Made by a program: the position numbers and the translations under genes. From positions 1 to 49,561 of the forward strand of contig JANYDY010000040.1 of assembly GCA_025363435.1 (NCBI GenBank): 49,561 bases of DNA, written 5' to 3'. The notes beneath the pieces were generated by a model. The model was not told the DNA's origin. It worked only from the letters and a program-made list of their open reading frames with translations, and did not search any database. This document shows, piece by piece, positions 25,202 to 32,703 of the stretch (its first letter is position 1; each line of letters starts with the position of its first letter). Source of the stretch: Betaproteobacteria bacterium. GTDB lineage: Bacteria; Pseudomonadota; Gammaproteobacteria; Burkholderiales; SG8-41.

Positions 25202-26233
25202 TCAATGCGCCGCCGTCGATTGCCCGGCACGCAGCGCCAAACGCAGGCGTTCACGTGAAATCAGTGCGCGGAATTCTTCTACTTCGGCAGTGAGCGGAAA
25301 CAACCCGCGCGCGAACAGCATGCTTTGCCAGCCGTCCTCTTTAACCAACCGGTTGATATCGCCGTTCAAGCGCGCCACGATCGCCCGCGGCGTAGCGAGC
25401 GGCGCGAAAATCCCGAACCAGCCGCCGGCAGAAAAATCATCGACGCCCGATTCGGCAATGGTCGGCGTATCCGGCACAGACGGATGCCGGCGTTGCGAGG
25501 TCAGCGCGATGATTCTCAATTTGCCGCCGCCAACAAACGGCAGTACCGCAGTCAGCGGCACAAAACCGAATTCGACATTGCGTGTCGCCACTGCATTGAG
25601 TGCATCAGTGCTGCCGTTGTAATTGACGCGAACGCCTTGAATGCCGGTTGCCTGAAAAAACGCTTCACTTGCATAGTGCGAAGTCGTTGTCTCGCCAAGC
25701 GCAGCGAAATTGACCTGCCTGGTGGCGGAGCGCGCACCTTCGATAAGTTGCCGTACTGTCCGCCGCGAATTCGTGGATTCGCCGATCAGCGCCAGCGGCA
25801 CGGCAGCCACCGGCGCAACCGGCGCGAGATCATGCGGCAGACCGCCGCTAGCGTGCTGTAACGGGGTCGAGTTGTCTGCAAACAGCAAGCTGTGCCCATC
25901 CGGCAAGGCGCGCGCGACATGCGATACGCCGTTGGCCCCCATACCGCCGGCCTTGCGCTCCCATAGAACCGTGCGCTCGAGCGCCGTGCCCAACCCAAAC
26001 GCGACTTCCTGCGCGAGCGCATCCGCCAACGACGGCGTTGACAGCGTTTGCACCAGTTTTACCATTTTGGTCAAACGCGGCGTGCCGTTGATATCCGGCG
26101 TTCCGGTCGCCGGAAATGGCACAACCAGCGTCAATGGCCGCTCGGGATATGCATGCAACCGGCCACATTGTGTAAGCAGCATCAGTGCCGCCAGACCAAG
26201 TTTAAAATGTTGCAATGTCATCGCCCGCGCCAT
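25202..26233 (-). CDS. Divergent Bug/TctC-like receptor with an internal insertion
   Basis: A 343-residue Bug-like receptor: signal peptide (LGLAALMLLTQCGRLHA), ERPLTLVVPFPATGTPDI, ALPDGHSLLFADNS, VRVNYNGSTDALNAVATRNVEFG, and a normal C-terminal domain (DTPTIAESGVDDFSAGGWFGIFAPLATPRAIVARLN). Between the ligand loop (after TPDI, about residue 49) and ADALAQEVAFGLG there are roughly 20 extra residues (NGTPRLTKMVKLVQTLSTPS), absent from the other five Bug proteins here. The VPYKG motif is also changed to VNYNG. It may bind an unusual ligand. Start choice is uncertain because neither candidate ATG (26233 or 26221) has a clear ribosome site. Confidence 0.82.
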   Translation of the reverse strand: MARAMTLQHFKLGLAALMLLTQCGRLHAYPERPLTLVVPFPATGTPDINGTPRLTKMVKLVQTLSTPSLADALAQEVAFGLGTALERTVLWERKAGGMGANGVSHVARALPDGHSLLFADNSTPLQHASGGLPHDLAPVAPVAAVPLALIGESTNSRRTVRQLIEGARSATRQVNFAALGETTTSHYASEAFFQATGIQGVRVNYNGSTDALNAVATRNVEFGFVPLTAVLPFVGGGKLRIIALTSQRRHPSVPDTPTIAESGVDDFSAGGWFGIFAPLATPRAIVARLNGDINRLVKEDGWQSMLFARGLFPLTAEVEEFRALISRERLRLALRAGQSTAAH

Positions 26234-26311
26234 TCAACCGTTAATAGTGTAATAGTCGGTGCTGGTGCAAAAACCTTGCACTGCCGCAAATAACCGGCAA
26301 AGGAGAAAACC

Positions 26312-26590
26312 ATGAGAATTTTGTTCCTGGCAATTCTTGCCGCAATTGCAATCGGTGGCGGCGCATCTGCCGCAGATGACCGTTCGCCCTATGACAAGAA
26401 CCCAGCCTGCCTCGACCCCAAGGTCGACGCAAGCAAAGGCGACTGTGTTATCCAGGATAGTGGTACGCCGCGTCACAAATATCCGCCAAAAACAACCACC
26501 AGCGGAACCGCGAAACCTGCAACGCCGACCGCCACACCGGCTGCCGCAGGCAGAGAAGCAGCGCCTGCCACGACACGCAAAGGCGGCTAG
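26312..26590 (+). CDS. Small secreted protein with Thr/Pro/Ala-rich tail
   Basis: A 92-residue protein of no family I recognise. A signal peptide occupies residues 1-20 (MRILFLAILAAIAIGGGASA), followed by a short region with two cysteines (NPACLDPKVDASKGDC) that could form one disulfide. The remainder is a low-complexity tail rich in Thr, Pro, Ala and Lys, probably unstructured. AAAGGAG 7 bases before the ATG supports it as real. Its stop overlaps the stop of the convergent gene in the tetranucleotide CTAG. Confidence 0.7.
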   Translation: MRILFLAILAAIAIGGGASAADDRSPYDKNPACLDPKVDASKGDCVIQDSGTPRHKYPPKTTTSGTAKPATPTATPAAAGREAAPATTRKGG

Positions 26591-27054
26591 TTCGCCGCGG
26601 CCTGTGGTCGCCAGCGCAGCCAGACGCGCAAACGGCGATAGTCATCGGCGGCCATGCAATCGGGCAGAATAATCACACTGCGAACGCGGCGCTCACCGGT
26701 TGCCCGCAGGTTCACCACAGTCAAAAACGCCGTGACATAGCTGCTGTCGAGCACTGCGCAACCCCGCCACTCACCGCTCTGCGAGCGGATGCTGATCGCC
26801 CCGTCTTTTGCGACGCGAAATGCCGTGACTGCATGGACCCCGAATCGTAGGGCCACGCGCAACTCATAAATCAGGCTCACCAAAAGCAGCGCCAACGCCG
26901 GGATTTTCCACGCCGGCGAAAAATCCAGAAACAACAGCAACGCGGCAACACTCAAGTGCCCAACGGTCAGTATCGCCGCCAGATACCGTGACGGCCCGAG
27001 CGGATAATCACCCGCAGCGCGCGCCGGTTCTTCGTTGTTTGCAGTCATCGTCAT
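26587..27054 (-). CDS. YgfX-like inner membrane protein
   Basis: About 155 residues. Two adjacent hydrophobic segments (AAILTVGHLSVAALLLF and KIPALALLLVSLIYELRVAL, roughly residues 25-65) are followed by a cytoplasmic beta-rich domain with an SGEWRG motif and an end region DDYRRLRVWLRWRP. This order matches YgfX/CptA, a small membrane protein reported in enterobacteria together with SdhE (YgfY). In this window sdhE lies 18 kb away with the sdh genes. The start at 27054 is chosen because the conserved part begins just after it; the frame is open further upstream without similarity. Identity is moderate, so the assignment is tentative. Confidence 0.7.
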   Translation of the reverse strand: MTMTANNEEPARAAGDYPLGPSRYLAAILTVGHLSVAALLLFLDFSPAWKIPALALLLVSLIYELRVALRFGVHAVTAFRVAKDGAISIRSQSGEWRGCAVLDSSYVTAFLTVVNLRATGERRVRSVIILPDCMAADDYRRLRVWLRWRPQAAAN

Positions 27055-27132
27055 TAATATACACCCGGCGAATCCCGGTGATGGCTGCTGCAAATACTTT
27101 CCAACATACGCCATGCCCATTATGATCGGCCG

Positions 27133-28101
27133 ATGACGCTGATTCGATTTTTTATTGCCATGCTCATCGCGACTACAGCAATGCCTGCTGCTGTTGCGCA
27201 ATCTTTTCCTAACCGGCCGCTGCGTTTGATTGTACCGAACGGCGCCGGCGGCTCGACCGATCTGGTCGCACGCACTGTCGCCAGTAAACTTGCCGAATCG
27301 CTGGGCCAGCAAGTCATTATCGACAATCGCGGTGGCTCGGGCGGCATCATCGGCACCGAGATCGTGGCCAAAGCCGCGCCCGACGGACACACCCTGCTCG
27401 TCGGCACTATCGGCAATCTCGCCATCAGCCCGCATCTATATCGAAAACTGCCGTACGATCCATTGCGCGACTTCGCACCAGTCACGCAGCTTTCAGCCGC
27501 TGCTTATATGTTGCTGGTCAATCCGTCGTTGCCGGCAAAGTCTTTACGCGAGTTCGTCGTCTACGCAAAAACAAAATCGGGGCAATTGTCCTACGCTTCG
27601 GCCGGCAACGGTACCGGCTCACACTTGAGCACCGTGCTATTCATGTCGATAGCCGGAATCGAGCTCGCGCATGTGCCTTACAAAGGCGGTGCGCCGGGAC
27701 TCACCGATCTGATCGCAAATCAGGTGCAAATGATGTTCAACGGCATTCCGGCATCGCTTCCGCATATTTCCGGCGGTCGCATACGCGCGCTTGCCGTTTC
27801 ATCGGCCGTGCGCGTCGCCGTCGCACCCGAGCTGCCGACTTTTACCGAAAGCGGATTCGGCGGCGCTGAAGCAACGTCGTGGACCGGCATACTTGCACCG
27901 ACGGGAACGCCGTCGCCTATCATCACGCGCCTCAACACGGAATTGCGGGCAATACTACAATTGCCGGAGATCCGCAGCCGTTTGATCGCCGACGGCGCCG
28001 AGCCGGCGGGAAATTCACCCGCAGCATTCGGTATCTATATCAAAACCGAGCTGGAGAAATGGAGCAAGGTCGTGCGGGCGACCGGCGCCAAAGCCGATTA
28101 A
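27133..28101 (+). CDS. Bug/TctC-family periplasmic solute receptor
   Basis: A 322-residue Bug receptor. A signal peptide covers residues 1-22 (FIAMLIATTAMPAAVA-QS). The mature protein has NRPLRLIVPNGAGGSTDLVART, VIIDNRGGSGGIIGTEIVAKAAPDGH and VPYKGGAPGLTDLIANQ. It is the first gene of a three-gene unit with a Gal80-like Gfo/Idh protein (59 bases downstream) and a second Bug receptor. Two different Bug proteins bracketing one oxidoreductase suggests two related ligands or a recent duplication. Confidence 0.93.
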   Translation: MTLIRFFIAMLIATTAMPAAVAQSFPNRPLRLIVPNGAGGSTDLVARTVASKLAESLGQQVIIDNRGGSGGIIGTEIVAKAAPDGHTLLVGTIGNLAISPHLYRKLPYDPLRDFAPVTQLSAAAYMLLVNPSLPAKSLREFVVYAKTKSGQLSYASAGNGTGSHLSTVLFMSIAGIELAHVPYKGGAPGLTDLIANQVQMMFNGIPASLPHISGGRIRALAVSSAVRVAVAPELPTFTESGFGGAEATSWTGILAPTGTPSPIITRLNTELRAILQLPEIRSRLIADGAEPAGNSPAAFGIYIKTELEKWSKVVRATGAKAD

Positions 28102-28160
28102 TATCTTTTACAGACACAGAATATTCAACCGTTCAGCAATCGAGAGGAGCAAATCCAGGC

Positions 28161-29381
28161 ATGAGCAGCAAACGCATCAAGGTCGCCGTCGTCGGCGCCG
28201 GATTCAGCAACAGCCCCGATGGACGCGAACGCTGGGCCGTGCGCACACATGTGCCCGCCCTTAAAGCGTTGCCGGAAATTTATGACCTTGCCGCCGTCTG
28301 CACCACGCGCATGGAAACCGCCACCACCGCAGCACAACACTTTGACGTGCCGCACGCCTTCGACAGTGTCGAGCGCATGTTGAAGGAAATGCCGGACCTC
28401 GATGCCGTCTGCGTGAGCGTGCGCCCCACCCTGCACCATCAGGTTGTCACCGCCGCACTGCGCGCCGGTAAACATGTTTACTGCGAACAGCCACTCGGCC
28501 TCAACACCAATGAGGCGCAGGAAATGTATGAGCTTGCGCGCAAGAACAATCTGCGCACCGTACTCGGCCACCAGAGCCACTATGAACCGGCCACATTACA
28601 AATGGCGGAACTGGTGCGCGACGGCTTTATCGGTGAGCCGCTTGCATTCAACCACGCCTACTTTGTCGCTAACCAGATCGTGCCGCGTCCGTCGCACCGT
28701 CAATGGGTATTCGATGCCAAATCCGGCGGGCATCCGCCTTTTCGCAGCGGCCACAGTCTTGATCGCATCAATCAGGTCATCGGCCGCGACGTCACCGAAA
28801 TCTGCGCTGACATGGCGGTACAGGTGCCGGAACGCGCCAATGTCGACGGCGGTGCGCCGATACGCAGCACCCAGGTCGATAACACCAATTATCTCTTGCG
28901 CGTCGGCGACAGCATCATGGGCACCATGCAAACCTGTTTCACTGCGTGGTTCGGCACCGGCAATCGATTCGAAATCTATGGCACGGAAGGCATGCTAATG
29001 CTCTCCACCGACCCGTCGCCGGCGTGGGAGAAAAACACAGGCCTCGGCGACCCCAGCCGCGGCGAACTGAAACTTTACGGCGCGCGAGCCAATCTCAAAG
29101 ACATTATCGAAAACCCCGTGCCGCCCGAACGCCTGCAGCGCCAGTTCAAGGAACTGCCGGTGGATGCCAAACACTATTACTTGCAAGGCATCGAGCGCGG
29201 CCGCGCCACCTACCTCGTCGCACAAATGTGGTATGCGTTTGCCGAGGCGATACGCAACGGCACTGAATGCGCACCGAGTTTTCGCGACAAACTGAAAATT
29301 CACTACATCTGGGACGCCGCCGAACAATCGGTGCGCGAAAACCGCTGGGTCAAAGTCGACTACAGTAAACTCGGCGCATGA
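28161..29381 (+). CDS. Gfo/Idh/MocA family protein, Gal80-like, with EQP in place of EKP
   Basis: A 406-residue Gfo/Idh/MocA protein. The Rossmann motif is VAVVGAGFSNSPDGRERW, with an insertion typical of Gal80-like members. The usual EKP motif, whose lysine is important for catalysis, reads YCEQPLGLN, so glutamine Q110 replaces lysine. Gal80-type relatives often carry EWPLG at this place. The C-terminal domain has RFEIYGTEGMLMLST. Start ATG 28161 follows GAGAGGAG. It could be a catalytically altered oxidoreductase or a sugar-sensing or binding protein. Its stop overlaps the next start as ATGA. Confidence 0.88.
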   Translation: MSSKRIKVAVVGAGFSNSPDGRERWAVRTHVPALKALPEIYDLAAVCTTRMETATTAAQHFDVPHAFDSVERMLKEMPDLDAVCVSVRPTLHHQVVTAALRAGKHVYCEQPLGLNTNEAQEMYELARKNNLRTVLGHQSHYEPATLQMAELVRDGFIGEPLAFNHAYFVANQIVPRPSHRQWVFDAKSGGHPPFRSGHSLDRINQVIGRDVTEICADMAVQVPERANVDGGAPIRSTQVDNTNYLLRVGDSIMGTMQTCFTAWFGTGNRFEIYGTEGMLMLSTDPSPAWEKNTGLGDPSRGELKLYGARANLKDIIENPVPPERLQRQFKELPVDAKHYYLQGIERGRATYLVAQMWYAFAEAIRNGTECAPSFRDKLKIHYIWDAAEQSVRENRWVKVDYSKLGA

Positions 29382-30367
29382 TGATGCAACGCCGGCAAAA
29401 ACAATTCTGTGCAATCGCTGCGATGCTCTTCGGCGCTGCGGCTCTATTACCGCTGTCGCCGCTGCATGCAGCCTATCCCCAACGCCCTGTTCGCATCATC
29501 GTGCCGGTGGCGCCGGGCGGCGGTAACGACATCGTCGCGCGCCTGCTGGCACAACGCCTCACCGACAAATGGGGGCAACAGGTTGTTGTCGATAATCGGC
29601 CGGGCGCGTCCACGGCGATCGGCGCGGAAATTGTGTCGCGCGCCAACCCCGACGGCTACACCATCATGTTTCACTCGGCGAGCTTTGCCATCAACGCCGC
29701 AATGCAGCGCAAACTCGCGTTTGATCCGATCAAGGATTTCGCGCCGATCACGCTGGTGGCGCGCGTGCCGCAGTTGCTCGTCGTTAACCCGGCGTTTCCC
29801 GCGAAGACGCTCGCTGAGCTTATTGCCCATGCAAAAGCGCGCCCGGGGCAGATTAATTTCGCGTCGTCAGGCACCGGTTCGGCGCCGCATCTCGCCATGG
29901 AAGTGTTCATGGAGTTGACCGGCGTGTCGCTCAATCACGTTCCCTACAAAGGCACCGCCCCCGCGCTCGCCGACGTCATCGCCGGCCAGGTGCAAGTCAC
30001 CTTCGACGCAATTCCGCCGGCGCTGTCCTACGTTCGCGGCGGCCGCGTGCGCCCGCTGGCGGTATCGTCACCCAAGCGTTTTCCCTTGCTGCCCGATGTA
30101 CCGACCATGGGCGAAGCCGGCCTACCGGCCTATGATTTCGCGTCGTGGTTCGGCATGCTGGCGCCTGCCCGCACGCCGCATGCCATCATCGCAACGCTCA
30201 ATCACGAAATAGTGGCAATCATACAGTCAGCGGAAATTCGCGACCGCCTGACCGATCTTGGACTGGAACCGCGGGGAACTTCAGCCGAGGAATACGGCCG
30301 TCACCTGCAAGCGGAAATTAAGCGTTGGCGCGCGTTCATTCAGCGCCACGACATCCGGCCGCACTAA
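29378..30367 (+). CDS. Bug/TctC-family periplasmic solute receptor
   Basis: A 329-residue Bug receptor. A signal peptide runs to about residue 31 (ALLPLSPLHA-AY), followed by QRPVRIIVPVAPGGGNDIVAR (canonical ligand loop), VVVDNRPGASTAIGAEIV, NPDGYTIMF and VPYKGTAPALADVIAGQV. The first ATG overlaps the upstream stop by four bases (ATGA), so it is translationally coupled to the Gal80-like gene. This supports a shared substrate. It is convergent with the J-domain-like gene; a short AGCGGC/GCCGCT hairpin lies between the two stops. Confidence 0.93.
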   Translation: MMMQRRQKQFCAIAAMLFGAAALLPLSPLHAAYPQRPVRIIVPVAPGGGNDIVARLLAQRLTDKWGQQVVVDNRPGASTAIGAEIVSRANPDGYTIMFHSASFAINAAMQRKLAFDPIKDFAPITLVARVPQLLVVNPAFPAKTLAELIAHAKARPGQINFASSGTGSAPHLAMEVFMELTGVSLNHVPYKGTAPALADVIAGQVQVTFDAIPPALSYVRGGRVRPLAVSSPKRFPLLPDVPTMGEAGLPAYDFASWFGMLAPARTPHAIIATLNHEIVAIIQSAEIRDRLTDLGLEPRGTSAEEYGRHLQAEIKRWRAFIQRHDIRPH

Positions 30368-30383
30368 GCGGCGCAAAAAGCCG

Positions 30384-30908
30384 CTAGCGCCGCGCCTCTT
30401 TTTCGCCGGCACCGGCGGCGATCACCGGTTCCGTGCGCACGGTAGTGACAACGCTCGGTGCGCCCTGATCGGGCGGCGGCGCATCAATCACCACCGGCGC
30501 TTTTTGCGCCGCTTGCTTGCGCGCAACCACCGTCTCGTAATCGACTCGCACTTCGTTGATCTTGCGATTCATCTGCCAAAAGACAACCCCGACGAATGTC
30601 GTCGCCAGCAACGCAAACACCACCGCCTGCATACCGAGTTTTTTCTGGTCTTTTTTATCGTCCGGAAAAAACATCAGTTGCACGCCGGATTCCGCCGCCG
30701 AGAGCTTCGCATCGTAGCGCGCGCGTTTTGCCGGATCGGAAAGTATCTGGTAGCCGTCGCGCACCAGTTGCGCTTCCATGGTCGCGTCTTCTGCGCCGCG
30801 CTTGATGCCATCGTTTAAACGCTCAATCACCTGCGTGTAGGCGGTGGTTATCGCCGTCTGGTCGGCGTCGTGCGCCACCCCGATCATTTCATAAAACGAG
30901 CGCTTCAT
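30384..30908 (-). CDS. Membrane-anchored J-domain-like protein lacking HPD
   Basis: A 174-residue protein. Residues 1-68 resemble a DnaJ domain: FYEMIGVAHDADQTAITTAY at the start and QILSDPAKRARYD at the end. The invariant HPD tripeptide that stimulates DnaK is absent; the aligned stretch reads RLNDG. A single transmembrane helix follows at about residues 93-112 (AVVFALLATTFVGVVFW) and then a Pro/Ala-rich tail. Without HPD it is unlikely to be a normal co-chaperone. It is 25 bases downstream of a second J-like gene and appears to share its promoter. Confidence 0.8.
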   Translation of the reverse strand: MKRSFYEMIGVAHDADQTAITTAYTQVIERLNDGIKRGAEDATMEAQLVRDGYQILSDPAKRARYDAKLSAAESGVQLMFFPDDKKDQKKLGMQAVVFALLATTFVGVVFWQMNRKINEVRVDYETVVARKQAAQKAPVVIDAPPPDQGAPSVVTTVRTEPVIAAGAGEKEARR

Positions 30909-30933
30909 CGATTTCTCCCGATTACCGCTGGCG

Positions 30934-31206
30934 CTATTTACTCTGCGCCTGCGCGGCTCGCGCCGCCTTCACGCGTTCAGACAAACTCTGCGTCCGCAAC
31001 GTCAAATCGTATTTGCTGCGCGCCACCGGGTCATTCAGCGTCCGGTAGGCATCATGCACGGCCTGATACATCGCCAGCGCCTCGGTGTTGGCCTGATTGA
31101 GCGGTTCTTTGGGGTCGTACTTTTTCGCGAGCCTCACAAAGGACTGCTCGATCGCGCGTGGACTCGCCTGTGGCGTCAAACCCAATTGTTCGTAGTGCGT
31201 TTTCAT
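30934..31206 (-). CDS. Small J-domain-like protein lacking HPD
   Basis: A 90-residue protein made almost only of a J-like domain (HYEQLGLTPQASPRAIEQSF ... YRTLNDPVARSKYD). The YHPD motif is replaced by YDPK at residues 30-33, so two of the three HPD residues are lost. A basic Ala/Arg/Gln tail follows. The start follows GGGAGGG and a readable promoter lies 45 bases upstream. With the neighbouring gene it makes a two-gene unit of degenerate J proteins, one soluble and one membrane-bound. Confidence 0.8.
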   Translation of the reverse strand: MKTHYEQLGLTPQASPRAIEQSFVRLAKKYDPKEPLNQANTEALAMYQAVHDAYRTLNDPVARSKYDLTLRTQSLSERVKAARAAQAQSK

Positions 31207-31251
31207 GCCGCCCTCCCAGGCCCGAGCATTCCAACGGAACGTACATTGAGC

Positions 31252-31280
31252 ATTAGAAATCAGGTTTAACCCATTGTCAA
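31252..31280 (-). promoter_or_regulatory. Sigma-70 promoter of the J-like pair
   Basis: On the minus strand TTGACA (31280-31275) matches the -35 consensus fully. After 17 bases TCTAAT (31257-31252) matches the -10 at five of six positions. The predicted transcript starts near 31245, about 40 bases before the ATG at 31206. An inverted repeat AAATCTA-N9-TAGATTT (31279-31301) touches the -35 box and could be an operator. Confidence 0.8.
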
Positions 31281-31301
31281 ATCTATCATTTTGGTAGATT
31301 T

Positions 31302-31585
31302 TTTCTAAATGGCTGATTTAACTTGGATTATTTCCAAAAGATAGTGAGGCAGTCGGCTTAAATTGTTGTTTTTGTGTGGCTTATTTCGCAGATTCAATGT
31401 TCCAGCGCCGCACTCGAAGTGCGCGATTTAGGGAATCCCTCCGACGGCCCCTGAGCGTAACGCTACAGCACCAACGGGTGTTTTCTTTCTGCGCCACGCA
31501 CCGTTTCGCGCGCGAGTTTCGCCTCGAACGTAACGAATTTGCCGAATTGAAAACGCCCCTTTCGGGGCGTTTGTGATCTTTATTT
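31302..31585. other. Non-coding gap between J-like and NHL genes
   Basis: No credible gene on either strand. The left part (31302-31380) is AT-rich. At 31552-31571 AACGCCCC-TTTC-GGGGCGTT forms an 8-bp hairpin followed on the minus strand by TTTCAATT, and is the likely terminator of the NHL gene ending at 31586. Short open frames here have no recognisable features. Confidence 0.55.
31552..31571 (-). terminator. Probable terminator of the long leftward run
   Basis: A perfect 8-bp stem (AACGCCCC/GGGGCGTT) with a TTTC loop, 15 bases beyond the NHL gene stop. The T run after the stem on the minus strand is short, so efficiency is uncertain. Confidence 0.6.
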
Positions 31586-32668
31586 TCATTCCACCAGCTT
31601 GAACTTCTGTATCCGCCGCCCCCAGTCCGTTTCGGCAACGTAAAGATTGCCTTTCGAATCGACGGTCAGCGTATGGCCGTGGGTGAAGTTGCCGAGCTGA
31701 TGCCCGGGCCGGCCGAAGCTTGAGAGTATTTTTCCGCTAGCGTGGTCGAGGATATGCACCTGTTCGTTGCGGCCGTTCATCAGGTACATATACTTCTGTT
31801 CCTTGTCGCGCGAGAAATCGATCCACCACGCAGTGCCACGCGGGTCGGGCAACTCCTTCGTTCCCGTTCTGATCCAGATATTGCGCTGGAATTTGCCCAT
31901 CTTGTCGAACACCTGCATGCGGTCGCCCTGGCGGTCGCAGACATAAACGAGGCCGGCATTGCTCATGGCGATGCAATGCACAACTTGCGAGAACACGCCG
32001 GGATCGCCGCGTTCGGTTTCCTCTTTAGTCGCCTGACGTCCCCACTGGCGCAGGAACTTGCCATTACGATCAAACACCGCAACGCGGCGGTTGCCGTAAC
32101 CGTCGGCGACATAGATATCGCCGTTGTCGGGGTCAATCACGAGGCCGGCTGGATTGAAAAAGCCGGTCTGGCTGGCGTTGAGGCGTTTGCCTTTGGCGGT
32201 GCCGTCTGAAGTATCAAACACGCCGCGCTTGCCGATCTGCATCAACAGTTTGCCATCATGCGAATATTTCTGGATCACGCCGTCGCCATTGCCGGTGGTC
32301 CAAATGTTGTTGTCCTTGTCGGCGTAGCAGCCGTGAATGACGCCGGGCACCTTATCCCAGTCGCCGTCCCAGGCATCGACCATATTGCCGGCGAGGTCGA
32401 AAATGATGACCGACGGCGCCTGTTTGGAGGTTTCTTCCTCCTCCTTGGTGATGTCGCGGCGGTTGGTGATGATGATGTGATCGTGCGAGTCCGAGCATAC
32501 AGCGCCGACACGACCGGTGATCCAACCTTCTGGCAGAGCCTTTGGCCACCACGGATCGACTTCGAATTTAGGCACGCCGCCGGCTGAAGTTGTCGGTCCG
32601 CTGGCGCAACCGAACATGGTTAGCGCCGCCAGTGCGGCCGCGATGAATAGTGCGTATGATTTTTTCAT
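31586..32668 (-). CDS. NHL-repeat beta-propeller lipoprotein
   Basis: A 360-residue exported protein. The signal peptide ends in the lipobox MFGCAS, so residue 21 is probably lipidated. The rest is a beta-propeller with NHL-type repeats: FNPAGLVIDPDNGDIYVADGYGNRRVAVFDRNGKFL is the clearest, and GHTLTVDSKGNLYVAETDWGRRIQKF closes the propeller. WWPKALPEGW after the signal peptide is common in this group. Related propellers include peptidyl-hydroxyglycine lyase-like proteins, but the role here is unknown. It follows the amidohydrolase by 35 bases in the same direction. Confidence 0.85.
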   Translation of the reverse strand: MKKSYALFIAAALAALTMFGCASGPTTSAGGVPKFEVDPWWPKALPEGWITGRVGAVCSDSHDHIIITNRRDITKEEEETSKQAPSVIIFDLAGNMVDAWDGDWDKVPGVIHGCYADKDNNIWTTGNGDGVIQKYSHDGKLLMQIGKRGVFDTSDGTAKGKRLNASQTGFFNPAGLVIDPDNGDIYVADGYGNRRVAVFDRNGKFLRQWGRQATKEETERGDPGVFSQVVHCIAMSNAGLVYVCDRQGDRMQVFDKMGKFQRNIWIRTGTKELPDPRGTAWWIDFSRDKEQKYMYLMNGRNEQVHILDHASGKILSSFGRPGHQLGNFTHGHTLTVDSKGNLYVAETDWGRRIQKFKLVE

Positions 32669-32703
32669 TACTCCTCCAGTTTGATTTTTTGTAGTGTGCT
32701 ACT

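Noticed and set aside
31376-31576. 66- and 85-codon open frames on both strands
   Set aside because: Neither has a ribosome site, a signal or a recognisable motif, and the two overlap each other.
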